A stretch of DNA of 34,772 nucleotides from Acidobacteriota bacterium (GCA_003223215.1 QHYH01000157.1:1-34772), one strand, 5' to 3'; positions 24,901-32,506 are shown, counted from the stretch's first letter. Translations and numbers: made by a program. The notes: generated by a model from the sequence alone, not told the origin.

Positions 24901-25842
24901 CTGGTCTGCCCGAACGGTGCGAAGTGTATCACGGGGTCCATCGGCCGCACCTCCACCACCAATTTCGGCCGCTTTGTCTTTGGGGATCCTCTGCTTGGTG
25001 CCGTGACTGAAAACGACAACCCATTGGGTAAAAATCAGTATGATGCCTTGCTCACAAAAGTGGAGCACCGCTTTAGCAAGGGCTTCAGCGTTCTCAGTTC
25101 CTTCACCTGGTCTAAACTGTTTGAAGACACAGCTTTTTACCCGGACAACACCCTTACCAATCCTAACCTGGCCGTCGAGCACAAACTCGGCGGCGAAGAT
25201 CGTCCTTTTGTATATAGCGTGGCGTCCGTGTGGGCATTGCCGTTTGGCCGCGGCAGGAAGTTGGGAGCATCAGTGCCAAGGCTCCTCGACGCCCTAGTCG
25301 GGGGCTGGGAGCTGACCGGACAATACCAAATTCAATCCGGCATTCCCGTCGTGTTCGGCACCAACTCGTTCTTCAGTGGGGTGGATCCGGCCCTTCCCGG
25401 AGGCGGCACGCTGAATAAGTGGTTTGACACATCACAATTCTTCCCTTTCCCTTCCAAGAACACAGATATCTCCGCCTATCCCGCCTGGACTGGCATCCAG
25501 AACCTGCCGGGTTACAGTTACCAGCCCACGGCCACGGATAAGCAGAACGGCCTCCGCAACGGTGTCTACCAGGATTTCAACAATTTTGTTCGGACCTATC
25601 CCACTCGTTTCAGCAATGTCCGCTCAAGCCGGGTGAACGAGGCAAATATTGGAGTCCACAAGAACTTCAAGCCCACGGAGCGTATGACCCTCCAACTGCG
25701 GATGGACGCTTTCAACGCCTTCAATCATCCGCGGTTCAACGTGCCGGACACCAACCCTGGATCCGCGACATTTGGAGTTGTGGGGGCATCTCAGGTGAAT
25801 CAACCGCGAGCAATTGAACTGGCGGCTCGACTGGCCTTCTAG
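21997..25842 (+). CDS. Oar-like TonB-dependent receptor with carboxypeptidase-regulatory-like domain (receptor 3)
   Basis: The protein is 1281 aa. The ATG at 21997 has GGAG 7 nt upstream; an in-frame TTG 6 nt earlier is less likely. The signal peptide LAFFVAAALCLCGSIKASAQ ends near residue 39. A carboxypeptidase-regulatory-like domain follows (about 45-125: LGGRVTDPQGYVVPNAIVTV), then a plug with LLDGMPDTKSGGDIAF and SVQEFRILTNAYDASIERQA, and GSTINIQTKTGGKDYHGNLY at the barrel entrance. The C-terminus is AIELAARLAF. It is an outer-membrane TonB-driven importer of unknown substrate. Bases 22226-22627 (end of the regulatory domain and start of the plug) are duplicated downstream at 26401-26803. 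Confidence 0.94.
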   Translation: MRLQRTNTLFPHTAARTGRLAFFVAAALCLCGSIKASAQEARAKLGGRVTDPQGYVVPNAIVTVTSNDTGVRYQTQTNTQGNWIVEFLLPGPYRFTVKAPGFRTAQRGGVTLQTADDKEIDVQLEVGAATESVEVSSGTPLIDTTSATSGTVITSEELNELPTSSHVVTLFATLSPGLVAQYQNNNVAHLWSFNAASQFEANGGRNNIYSNNYLLDGMPDTKSGGDIAFIPSMDSVQEFRILTNAYDASIERQAGSTINIQTKTGGKDYHGNLYEYNQNNLLNANYFQNNLAGAPKPAVHFNEFGGTFGGPVWIPKVYRGQEKTFFFVAYEDTHNIDPRGGIRSVLTALERQGDFSQSFALIGGQKFYTHLFNPFDVDSNGNRQPFKCDSAGNPIVPDPATHKQVGGVDCWISGVQGSKIPPQLFDPIAQNILKYVPLPNTASLPNGNAVNNYVSPATRHDTFPVLSVRVDQAWNNSNHSFFAVRWAHLHEFLDDHFQDIATGSFMERIIGAVGLDHSWLLSNTKALDLRFAVNRYGNPNHDQGAGFDPTQLGLPQSYAAQLVKPSFPRITGFAGDFGTSQADGYTNNTYYTWAGNFTQLHGNHTFHYGAEYWILQEADGNIGVQGDFDFSNVWTRNSATSGAGNGVGSAFASFLLGLPSGGNVPVNATGFYSQRFTGLYIQDDWRATKTLTLNFGLRWDVEQPVTERYNRLTADFDFNATNPISSAAQAAYANILGSPPSCASGVPAAECAMVFQTLGSLLPASAFRVPGVQLFAGVNGQPRAFSNTDWHEWGPRVGFAYRIGKNTVIRGGFGRFTQATYEKGGQNGFGQTTTLVSSANNNFTPCDTLANPFNPSCPGGSGPAGVLQPTGSSLGALTNLGQGVDFNNLNPNRPYSLEYSLHLQHQLKTWLFEVGYSHNKTYGIYEGRVQDYYPFPLWQQLRAPLFDPNGRPYDTQPWDVQIPNPFNQLVCPNGAKCITGSIGRTSTTNFGRFVFGDPLLGAVTENDNPLGKNQYDALLTKVEHRFSKGFSVLSSFTWSKLFEDTAFYPDNTLTNPNLAVEHKLGGEDRPFVYSVASVWALPFGRGRKLGASVPRLLDALVGGWELTGQYQIQSGIPVVFGTNSFFSGVDPALPGGGTLNKWFDTSQFFPFPSKNTDISAYPAWTGIQNLPGYSYQPTATDKQNGLRNGVYQDFNNFVRTYPTRFSNVRSSRVNEANIGVHKNFKPTERMTLQLRMDAFNAFNHPRFNVPDTNPGSATFGVVGASQVNQPRAIELAARLAF

Positions 25843-26172
25843 GACAACCGCCGTGTGGCGTTTCCAACTCCAGTTCGCGAACTCGCCCTTCAAGGTCACG
25901 CGGTTTTCGTTGCTTGTGTTGCCCGACAGGTGACTCGGCGGATGGTGCTTCATAGAAGCTGGTGCATATCCACAGGCTGCACTAAGGCCAAAATTTTCCT
26001 CGACGGATTGCTCCCCGATCACAGCTTGCTAGGGCCGTTTCGGGAACTTTATGGCGCATTTCACCGGAATAGCATAAGGGGAGCGACTTAGCTTGCGCCG
26101 CGCTTAGGTGGCGTTGCTTTTGTCCCCCAGTTTGCGTCCTTATTACTGATTAGAGACAATTCGGACCATTAA
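25843..26172. other. intergenic after receptor 3
   Basis: No gene is supported. It contains the perfect 12-bp palindrome AGTTCGCGAACT (25872-25883) shortly after the stop codon, without a T tract. Otherwise nothing was recognised. Confidence 0.5.
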
Positions 26173-26400
26173 ATGTCCCATCAAACAAAACACATAATGC
26201 CGCTGAGCTTCTCGTTGCTGATCGCTGGAACCAACGGAGCGCAAGCGGTAAATCCCCAATCACAAGAACAAGATGCACAGCCGCCGCCCTCGGCCGGGCG
26301 CAGGCAGGGACAGGGACCCGGCGACCAGCGCGGCCGTCCTTTGTTTGGAAAAATCACGGCAATCAACGCCAACTCGCTGGAATTGGCTGTGCTAGCTTAG
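26173..26400 (+). pseudogene. truncated small secreted protein (DUF5666-like N-terminus)
   Basis: The reading starts MSHQTKHIMPLSFSLLIAGT with a signal-peptide-like stretch. A Gln/Pro/Gly/Arg-rich linker (SAGRRQGQGPGDQRGRP) follows, then FGKITAINANSLEL. A signal peptide, a Gln/Gly-rich linker and a G-x-ITAI-x-x-NSLEL strand are the usual opening of DUF5666-like exported proteins of about 150-250 aa. It breaks off after AVLA at a TAG, exactly where the duplicated receptor segment begins (26401). The rest of the domain is missing, so the gene was cut by that rearrangement. Confidence 0.55.
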
Positions 26401-26803
26401 CCAATACCCAAGGGAACTGGATCGTTGAATTCTTACTGCCGGGTCCTTACCGCTTCACCGTGAAGGCGCCTGGGTTCAGAACCGCCCAGCGCGGCGGCGT
26501 CACGCCTGCAAACGGCAGACGACAAAGAGATTGATGTCCAACTCGAAGTCGGCGCCACGACAAAGAGTGTCGAAGTCAGTTCGGGAACGCCACTCATTGA
26601 TACCACCTCTGCCACATCCGGCACGGTCATCACTTCCGAGGAATTGAATGAACTGCCGACAAGTTCGCACGTGGTCACGCTGTTCGCGACACTGTCTCCC
26701 GGTCTGGTCGCCCAATACCAGAACAACAACGTGGCGCACTTGTGGTCGTTTAACGCGGCGTCACAGTTCGAGGCGAACGGTGGCCGCAATAACATCTATT
26801 CCA
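26401..26803 (+). repeat. duplicated 0.4-kb segment of TonB receptor 3
   Basis: Bases 26401-26803 match 22226-22627 almost exactly. I count four substitutions and one inserted base (an extra C near 26506, which breaks the frame). The segment codes for the end of the regulatory domain and the first part of the plug, but here it has neither start nor signal peptide. Both flanking genes are truncated exactly at its borders. Confidence 0.95.
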
Positions 26804-27033
26804 TTTCATGATGATGCTTGATGCCCAGAAGGGCCGCATCACCGCTTACGACGTAATCGGCGTTCGCAGCGAGTGCCGCGAGGAAATTGTCATGGCATCG
26901 TCGGGATCGCGGCAAATGGGTTTCGAGAAGGAAACCGGCTCGACCCTCTCCGAGTGAAGCTCGAGCAACTTGAACGGGGGACACTTCCAGAAAACACCCA
27001 AAATGAAAACATCAATATCGAGGATTGCCTTCA
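26804..27033 (-). pseudogene. decayed PIN-domain toxin
   Basis: From ATG 27033 the minus strand reads MKAILDIDVFILGVFWKCPP, then FKLLELHSE, which is the N-terminal strand and helix of PIN-type toxins (normally LDTN-x-F/L; here LDID). It then jumps to RVEPVSFSKPICRDPDD, a C-terminal motif, so the middle (about half the domain) is deleted. After a frame change it continues FLAALAANADYVVSGDAALL and GIKHHHEM, the closing PIN motif, before hitting the receptor duplication. Deletion, frameshift and truncation make it non-functional. AbrB-like sequence upstream suggests it was once a toxin-antitoxin pair. Confidence 0.78.
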
Positions 27034-27285
27034 TCTTCACTTCTCGCGGCGCCTGACTCCAGCAATCTCCGTTTTCAACTCCGCCTTCTTGACGCCAGCT
27101 TTTTCGCTTCCGCACGAGCTTGGCTGAGAAGCCCGCGGAATCGTCGATCTTAGGCGGTGTAATTGCCTTGAGGTTTACGCATCGCCTTCGCCGATGACGA
27201 CAAATTGGTCGCCCTCGTTGAGCCCCAGAGCATTGCGGATCTCTTCGGGAATAACCACCAGTCGCCCTGACGAAAGCTTCGTCGC
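27034..27285 (-). pseudogene. decayed AbrB/SpoVT-type antitoxin upstream of the PIN toxin
   Basis: The minus strand near 27282-27185 reads TKLSSGRLVVIPEEIRNALG, then LNEGDQFVVIGEGDA. This is the swapped-hairpin DNA-binding domain of AbrB/SpoVT/MazE antitoxins (consensus LSSKGQVVIPxEIR). A TAA follows GEGDA in that frame. The expected continuation (VNLKAITPPKIDD) is present one frame over, so there is a frameshift, and no start codon is in frame upstream. It directly precedes the PIN remnant, as in functional AbrB-PIN pairs. Confidence 0.72.
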
Positions 27286-27386
27286 ATGGTGTTTTGAGCA
27301 GCTCTTGCGCCGCTTTCAACGCACCAGTCTCGACATCCGCGATCTTCTGCGTCATAGAATTCTGATGGAGCGAGCGCCAGTTAAAA

Positions 27387-27392
27387 TATAAT
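27387..27392 (+). promoter_or_regulatory. consensus -10 element of the SEC-C gene
   Basis: A perfect TATAAT at 27387-27392 overlaps the first possible ATG (27391). Transcription would start near 27399, at or next to the second in-frame ATG (27400), pointing to a leaderless message beginning there. No clear -35 was found. Confidence 0.55.
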
Positions 27393-27399
27393 GTGCTAT

Positions 27400-28251
27400 A
27401 TGTTATCGACAACCCCGAGTGGCAGAGGTGAACTGCTCATACAGCAAGGCGAGCTCGCTGGTCGCAGCTATCGGTTTGAAGCCATCGTTTGCCAGAACCC
27501 CACTTGCCAGTGCGACCGCGTTACCCTCAAGTGCTTCACTGAGACGCCCGAGGCGAGACCCGGTGTCCCCATCTCCGTGTGCCTGGAGATGGATCTTGAA
27601 CGACAGGAGATTGCCAATTTAGAGGAACTAAAGGCCAATCCCACTGCATGGGGTCTGGCGAACGCGGTTGCGGCCGAAAGTGGCCAAGAAGAATGGAATC
27701 AGCTCAGACGCATCTACTGGGAACTCAAACAGTATTGGACCGAACACTCGGACCTGGAGCAGGTCGAGGTCTCCTTTCCACCTGAAGTTCTGGCTGGCAC
27801 CATGGTCGCATATTTCGACATTTTCCCGTTTGCCAGGCGGCTTGAGTTTACTCATGAGCAGGAAACTTGGGTTATCGACGACCAATACTGCTGCAATCCG
27901 AAATGCCCGTGCCAGGAAGCCGTTCTCTCGTTTATTCGCCCTCCCCAGGGAGCGGAGCGGGGTCCCCTCCGGCCGACTCTGTCGATCTCTTACCGATATC
28001 GAGACGGCAAAGTCAGTCGGCTCGATGCAGAAAAGAACGCTCGGTATTCCGAACAAGGTTTGTTGGAATTGTTGAAAAAAGCCCGTGCCGACTTAGATTC
28101 GCTGTTGGCCAAGCGGCAGTCACTGCTGAGGCGGTTGTGTGGCCGCGGCTTGAAAACGCAGACAATTCAGTCGCCTACGCCCAAAATCGGTCGCAACGAC
28201 CCCTGCCCTTGCGGCAGTGGCAAGAAGTGGAAAAGATGCTGCGGAGCCTGA
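27400..28251 (+). CDS. SEC-C motif protein with two CNPxCxC clusters
   Basis: The ATG at 27400 is chosen because the upstream ATG at 27391 lies inside the -10 element; numbering here follows the 286-aa longer form. The C-terminus is a SEC-C zinc module (about 267-285: [18 protein letters not shown]), as at the end of SecA. Two further clusters, CQNPTCQC (34-41) and CCNPKCPC (167-174), are alike in sequence and in what follows (DRVTL, EAVLS), suggesting an internal duplication of a cysteine-binding unit. No signal peptide is present. SEC-C proteins are cytosolic and often bind ribosomes, SecB-like partners or nucleic acid; the specific role here is unknown. Confidence 0.85.
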   Translation: MLSTTPSGRGELLIQQGELAGRSYRFEAIVCQNPTCQCDRVTLKCFTETPEARPGVPISVCLEMDLERQEIANLEELKANPTAWGLANAVAAESGQEEWNQLRRIYWELKQYWTEHSDLEQVEVSFPPEVLAGTMVAYFDIFPFARRLEFTHEQETWVIDDQYCCNPKCPCQEAVLSFIRPPQGAERGPLRPTLSISYRYRDGKVSRLDAEKNARYSEQGLLELLKKARADLDSLLAKRQSLLRRLCGRGLKTQTIQSPTPKIGRNDPCPCGSGKKWKRCCGA

Positions 28252-28577
28252 TATGACGTGCGCACAGGGCTGCCTACCCGGTTTGGGCGCGGATCGCGCG
28301 CGGAAACAGCCGACAAGGGGTGCAACGGATCGATCAGAATTGAGGAACACCCGGTAGCCGGTCGGTTGTCACCAGAAAAGTTCTAAAATCGTCTGCCAGG
28401 GCCGACCATTTACCCTACTCCATTCAAGCATTTACGGCCATTTCCAAAACGCGTGCGGATTCAAGTTTCGGTCCATTCGGTCCAATTAAGCACTTTTCGG
28501 ACAAAAACTGCTTCGCCGCAGCCGCTGATTTTGGACGGAAGCTCGAAACCCAATCCCCTTTTCTGCCGCTTCTTTGC
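28252..28577. other. intergenic, nothing recognised
   Basis: No ribosome binding site, protein motif or clear terminator was found. A short repeated phrase, CGGTCCAATT, occurs here (near 28477) and near 7790, probably by chance or from shared IS debris. Confidence 0.45.
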
Positions 28578-28823
28578 GGAACGTTTCCTTGGGTCACAGC
28601 GTTTGATGGGAGCGATATCTGGATAGCGAACATCTCGGACGGCACCGTCAGTAAGCTGAGGCCAAGCGACGGTGCTACCTTGGGTGTGTTCCCCGCTGGT
28701 CCAATTCCTATTGGTTTGGCATTTGACGGGCAAAACATCTGGGTGGCAAACCAAGGTGGAGCAAACACCGTCACCAAGTTGCGCGCTTGCGATGGCGAAG
28801 CCCGGCTCTCCGCATTGCGCTGA
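28578..28823 (+). pseudogene. beta-propeller (NHL/YVTN-like) fragment
   Basis: Translation from 28587 gives PWVTAFDGSDIWIANISDGT, VSKLRPSDGATLGVFPAGP, then IGLAFDGQNIWVANQGGANT and VTKLRACDGE before a stop at 28821. The repeating AFDG-x-x-IWxAN pattern, then VxKLRxxDG, is two blades of a secreted beta-propeller. No start, signal peptide or further blades are present, and the last residues (ARLSALR) look like joined sequence. It is a fragment. Confidence 0.7.
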
Positions 28824-28857
28824 ATCGCCGCGTCTCGCCGTGTTATCCTCGCAAACC

Positions 28858-29112
28858 GTGCTTGAGCATCTAAGCTGGTTGAAAACGCTCAATGGCTTTT
28901 TCAAGGCAGTTGTTGATCGGGTCGCCCTCGCAATCACCCGGCGCAAGCCCAAACTTCATGTTCATCCTGTGGTCGGGAATGAAGTTTGGTGTCGAGCATA
29001 TCAGGGCGCGACTGAATTCATGCAAGTTGTTTGTTGGGCCGACGTAACCCATGACGATCCAAAGAACAATCTCGCCAAGACTTCCACGAGCAGGTGCGCG
29101 ACATGGGAATAG
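28858..29112 (+). CDS. hypothetical protein, probably 3'-truncated
   Basis: An 84-aa reading from GTG 28858: MLEHLSWLKTLNGFFKAVVD, a basic ITRRKPKLHVH turn, then VGNEVWCRAYQGATEFMQVV and CWADVTHDDP. The alternation of strands and polar turns looks like a real beta-rich domain start, but the family is not recognised. A TATCCT at 28844-28849 sits 8 nt before the GTG, again suggesting leaderless transcription. The last dozen residues look foreign. In another frame the same DNA codes QSRQDFHEQVRDMGIEAVLS ending at a TAA (29127-29129), the tail of a different gene, so two broken genes seem joined here. Confidence 0.4.
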   Translation: MLEHLSWLKTLNGFFKAVVDRVALAITRRKPKLHVHPVVGNEVWCRAYQGATEFMQVVCWADVTHDDPKNNLAKTSTSRCATWE

Positions 29113-29138
29113 AGGCGGTGCTGTCCTAACCCCACGAG

Positions 29139-30275
29139 CTAGTCGAGGAACTCGCCCTCCTTCAACCGGGCCGGTACGTATTGTTCCGTAACATAGCTGA
29201 TGTCTTTGCTGATCAGGGCTTCGACTTCGAGCTTGAAGCCGTTCTTCAACATCAGCTCGATTTCCTTTTGCCAGGGCTTTTTGTTCACGAACCAGGTATA
29301 CTGCGCGATCTGCCGGGCCCGTTTGATGTCTTGCTCGTTCAATTTGATTTGCACGCTGGGGCTTAGCTGGCAGCGGCCATAATCCAGACTGCGCAATCCC
29401 AGGAAACGCGCATCGGGGATAGCCATGCGGCGCGATTCGTAGGCAAGATTGATCGATCCCTGTTTGATCACGCTGTAGATGTAATACCCCCAGGGGTCGT
29501 TATCCAGCAGGCAATACACCGGCAGTTTCAACTCGTGATGCAGACGGTGGAGCATACGACGAACGCCGCGGGGCGGTTGACCTCCGCCATGTGTAAGGAT
29601 GCAGTTGTGTTTGCGCCAGAATTTATCCTCGTTGAATCGCCGCCAAACTGTGTCTTTCTCGACATGCAGGATGAATTTTGCAGTGTTCTTTTTGAACTGC
29701 ACGATGTCCTGTTCGACGATCGACGGGATGCTGTAGCCGCCAGAGCCCATGCGGGAACAGTCGATCGTGTCGCCACTATCTACCAGTGTGATCGGGCCAA
29801 CCATCGCCCCCGCGTTTTTGGCGTACAGGTGAAGCTCTTCGCGCATCGAATCGAGTGAAACCTCGATGTCTTCAATGACGGGATCGCATTCATTCTGCGT
29901 ATCGAACGTCTCTTCGCTAGTCCCTTCAATGGTGTGCTTCAGCAGGTAGAACAAACCTCGGATGCTGGTTGTCTTTCCTTGATCGATCAGTTGCTTGCAT
30001 CCGGAAGCGACAAGCAATGTCTGCATATAGCTGCGGGCTTGAGCCAGATTGAATAATTCGCGCCGGTTGGTCCCGCTGCCCATCTCAATAATGCGCTTCG
30101 ATTGATTGAACCGAACATTCGATAATGATCGTGACGGGATATCCACGTACGGCTCCCGCCCACGTCCCGCGGACTGGACGACGGTATCTGCAAGATCGCG
30201 AATCGAACCGAGAGTTTTCCTATCTTTCGTCGAGCGATTCGGTTTGTCTGAAGTCGATTTCGTTTTCTTAGCCAT
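29139..30275 (-). CDS. top6A: DNA topoisomerase VI subunit A (Spo11-like)
   Basis: A 378-aa protein of normal Top6A length. The 5Y-CAP domain carries the Spo11-type motif SIRGLFY, giving Tyr110 as the nucleophile that attaches to the DNA 5' end. The Toprim domain has ILHVEKDTVW (Glu206) and LLDNDPWGYYIY (Asp258 and Asp260) as metal ligands. A Lys/Ser/Thr-rich N-terminal tail precedes the domain. With Top6B it forms an A2B2 enzyme that passes one duplex through a double-strand break and relaxes or decatenates DNA using ATP. It follows top6B on the same strand with 4 nt between the B stop and the A start, so the two are one operon. All key residues are present. Confidence 0.93.
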   Translation of the reverse strand: MAKKTKSTSDKPNRSTKDRKTLGSIRDLADTVVQSAGRGREPYVDIPSRSLSNVRFNQSKRIIEMGSGTNRRELFNLAQARSYMQTLLVASGCKQLIDQGKTTSIRGLFYLLKHTIEGTSEETFDTQNECDPVIEDIEVSLDSMREELHLYAKNAGAMVGPITLVDSGDTIDCSRMGSGGYSIPSIVEQDIVQFKKNTAKFILHVEKDTVWRRFNEDKFWRKHNCILTHGGGQPPRGVRRMLHRLHHELKLPVYCLLDNDPWGYYIYSVIKQGSINLAYESRRMAIPDARFLGLRSLDYGRCQLSPSVQIKLNEQDIKRARQIAQYTWFVNKKPWQKEIELMLKNGFKLEVEALISKDISYVTEQYVPARLKEGEFLD

Positions 30276-30279
30276 AACT

Positions 30280-32334
30280 TTACGCAGTTGGTTCAGACGA
30301 TGCCGTTTCGCCGGGAGTTTCTTCCGGGTTGACGATCAGCACATTCTCGCCAAACTCCTCGGCAGCGTTTTCACGCTGTTTCCCATCGTCCTTCAGTTGC
30401 GTCTCCGCAGCGGCCGTCTTACGTTTCGCGACATAAACCAGCCGGCCATACAGATCCTTTCTCGGGCGATCGCCAAAATCCTTGATTGTGGCGACGGCGT
30501 GTGCCACCTCACCAAGATAGCGCAGGAAAATCTCACGACGTTCACCTTCCTGACGTACGCGTTTACGCCGATTGAGGTAAATCGCCAGTTTTCTTCCCAC
30601 GGCCTGAAGGCCGAGCCGCAACTCCTTCATGATTTCGGGATACGACGCGATGGCTTCTTTCGATTCACTGGTAAACGGCACCCATACGCTGGCGACATGC
30701 ACCATAACGGTGACCGGACCGACCGGCAATTGACCGCGGGATTGAGCCAAACCGTAAGCCCGCCAGTTGGTCCCGATGACCGACTGCGTGATGGCACAAG
30801 CCGCCGGCTGAAACTGAAGTGGAACGCGGTTCGCGTAGCGCAGCACCTGCATCGACTGGTTTTCGCTCAGGTTAACATTTCTCATTGCGGCGAAAAGTTG
30901 ATCGATTTCCTCCTTCTTTAGCTTGGAAGGCGATTGACGAGTTCCCATCTTCGCCTGCGACAGGATCTTGTCGGCACCGATCGCGCCCACTCCATCGAAC
31001 GTCGTCAGTAAGAATTGCTTCAGCGACCGGGCATCACTCTCGCTGAGCAGGTCGGTCAATGCGTCCAGCGTGACCTTCTGGGTTGAACTGGTACCACCAT
31101 AGGCAAGTCCAACCTCGATGAGAAACGGGTTTCCGCGATACACGGCGGGCGGACGCGTCGCAGCACAGAAAAATTCGCCGGGCAGCTGATGATGAAGGCC
31201 TTTGAGAATCAGCGATTCCCCGATCGGCGAGATGCAGTCGGTCCCGGGAGCGCTGATTTTGGTTTCTTGAATCGCTTTGTAAAGTGAGTCAGCTTCCTGG
31301 CGTCCAATCTTCTTGGGATTGCCGCGAGTGCCGATCTTTGCAGTTTCGCAGATTTTCTGTGCGACCCCGGAGCTGACACGGGAAAACGAGGTCGTCAGAA
31401 ACTGCGCCATAGACGGCGCCGAGGTGTCCTTCAACATGGTGACCAGCTGCCCGAGTTCGATGCCATATGGGTGTGGCTTGATCTCTACGGGTTCAGGCGG
31501 AAGCTGGGTTGTGGAGCGCGAATACGTAGTCTCGCCGCTATCGGGATCGACATAGTGAATCGTCACCTGTGGATTGGCGATGGCCGTCTGTTCTAGATAT
31601 TCGTCCACACTGCCGCGTCCGCGTTGGTAACGTCCTTCGAGCTCGATCGTGACACGCGTGCCGCTGCGCACTACATGATGATGATGGGGCTGTTGATCCG
31701 AAATGGGGTAGTGCGATACCCATTCGATATCATGATCAGTAATATACTTCTGGCCTTTTTCACCGGCGGGAATATCTTCGCCGTCTCCTTTACCGTTGAT
31801 GATTTCCGGCATGTTCCGCCGCGTGTCGATTTGGATTTCGAAGTAATGCGCTGGCTTCTTTGGCGAAGTCATGGAAACGATCTTTACCGGTTTGCCCGTA
31901 GTCAGCATCCCGTACATGCCCGCAGCGCTGATGCCGATTCCCTGTTGTCCTCGACTCATTCGCAGTCTATGAAATTTCGAACCATAGAGCAGTTTTCCAA
32001 AGATTAGCGGGATCTGTTTTTTGACAATGCCCGGCCCATTGTCTTGGACACCGATTTTGTACCGATTGGGACCCGCAGCTTCGATATGAACCCAGGTCTC
32101 GGGAACAATGCCCGCTTCCTCGCAAGCGTCGAGTGAATTGTCGACAGCCTCTTTAACCGCCGTCAGGAGAGCCTTTCTCGGATTATCGAAGCCAAGCAGG
32201 TGCCTGTTCTTCGCGAAAAATTCGCTGACGGATATGTCTCGCTGTTTTGCCGCCATCGACTCGGCCGTGACGGCGCGGCGCTTTGGCTGTTCACCTGTTT
32301 CGTTGACGTTCGGCATATTTGTGTGTTCTTCCAT
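30280..32334 (-). CDS. top6B: DNA topoisomerase VI subunit B (GHKL ATPase)
   Basis: A 684-aa protein. The GHKL ATP site is complete: N-box EAVDNSLDA (62-70), DNGPGI (98-103) and GQQGIGISAAGMYGMLTTG (129-147). A helix-two-turn-helix and transducer region follow, with the switch-lysine area unresolved by eye. ATP binding closes the dimer gate and triggers cleavage by subunit A. There is no Shine-Dalgarno before ATG 32334; a Met at residue 7 is an alternative start. The 32-aa charged N-terminal extension before the domain is slightly longer than in archaeal enzymes. It is divergently placed 46 bp from a small open frame at 32381. Confidence 0.93.
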   Translation of the reverse strand: MEEHTNMPNVNETGEQPKRRAVTAESMAAKQRDISVSEFFAKNRHLLGFDNPRKALLTAVKEAVDNSLDACEEAGIVPETWVHIEAAGPNRYKIGVQDNGPGIVKKQIPLIFGKLLYGSKFHRLRMSRGQQGIGISAAGMYGMLTTGKPVKIVSMTSPKKPAHYFEIQIDTRRNMPEIINGKGDGEDIPAGEKGQKYITDHDIEWVSHYPISDQQPHHHHVVRSGTRVTIELEGRYQRGRGSVDEYLEQTAIANPQVTIHYVDPDSGETTYSRSTTQLPPEPVEIKPHPYGIELGQLVTMLKDTSAPSMAQFLTTSFSRVSSGVAQKICETAKIGTRGNPKKIGRQEADSLYKAIQETKISAPGTDCISPIGESLILKGLHHQLPGEFFCAATRPPAVYRGNPFLIEVGLAYGGTSSTQKVTLDALTDLLSESDARSLKQFLLTTFDGVGAIGADKILSQAKMGTRQSPSKLKKEEIDQLFAAMRNVNLSENQSMQVLRYANRVPLQFQPAACAITQSVIGTNWRAYGLAQSRGQLPVGPVTVMVHVASVWVPFTSESKEAIASYPEIMKELRLGLQAVGRKLAIYLNRRKRVRQEGERREIFLRYLGEVAHAVATIKDFGDRPRKDLYGRLVYVAKRKTAAAETQLKDDGKQRENAAEEFGENVLIVNPEETPGETASSEPTA

Positions 32335-32380
32335 TTTGCCGGATTTAATTTGGTACTCGTGACGGACAGATCATGACCAG

Positions 32381-32506
32381 ATGTCGGAACCCGCCCTCAA
32401 AGCACGCGCGCAAAACACCGAAGACGAGCCGGCAGTTTTCATAGTCCGCAGGGCTTATCGCTGGGTCAGACACCCCTGGTACCTGGTCGCAATCGTGCTG
32501 TTCTGA
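32381..32506 (+). CDS. possible small or truncated membrane protein
   Basis: A 41-aa frame starts MSEPALKARAQNTEDEPAVF, with a polar N-terminus, then an Arg/Trp-rich turn (RRAYRWVRHPW), and ends in the first part of a hydrophobic helix (YLVAIVLF) at a TGA. It reads like the start of a membrane protein cut off inside its first span. The ribosome binding site is weak. It is divergent from top6B. Confidence 0.3.
   Translation: MSEPALKARAQNTEDEPAVFIVRRAYRWVRHPWYLVAIVLF

Noticed and set aside
30106-30921. Plus-strand frame of 271 codons across top6A and top6B
   Set aside because: Antisense to two complete Topo VI genes.
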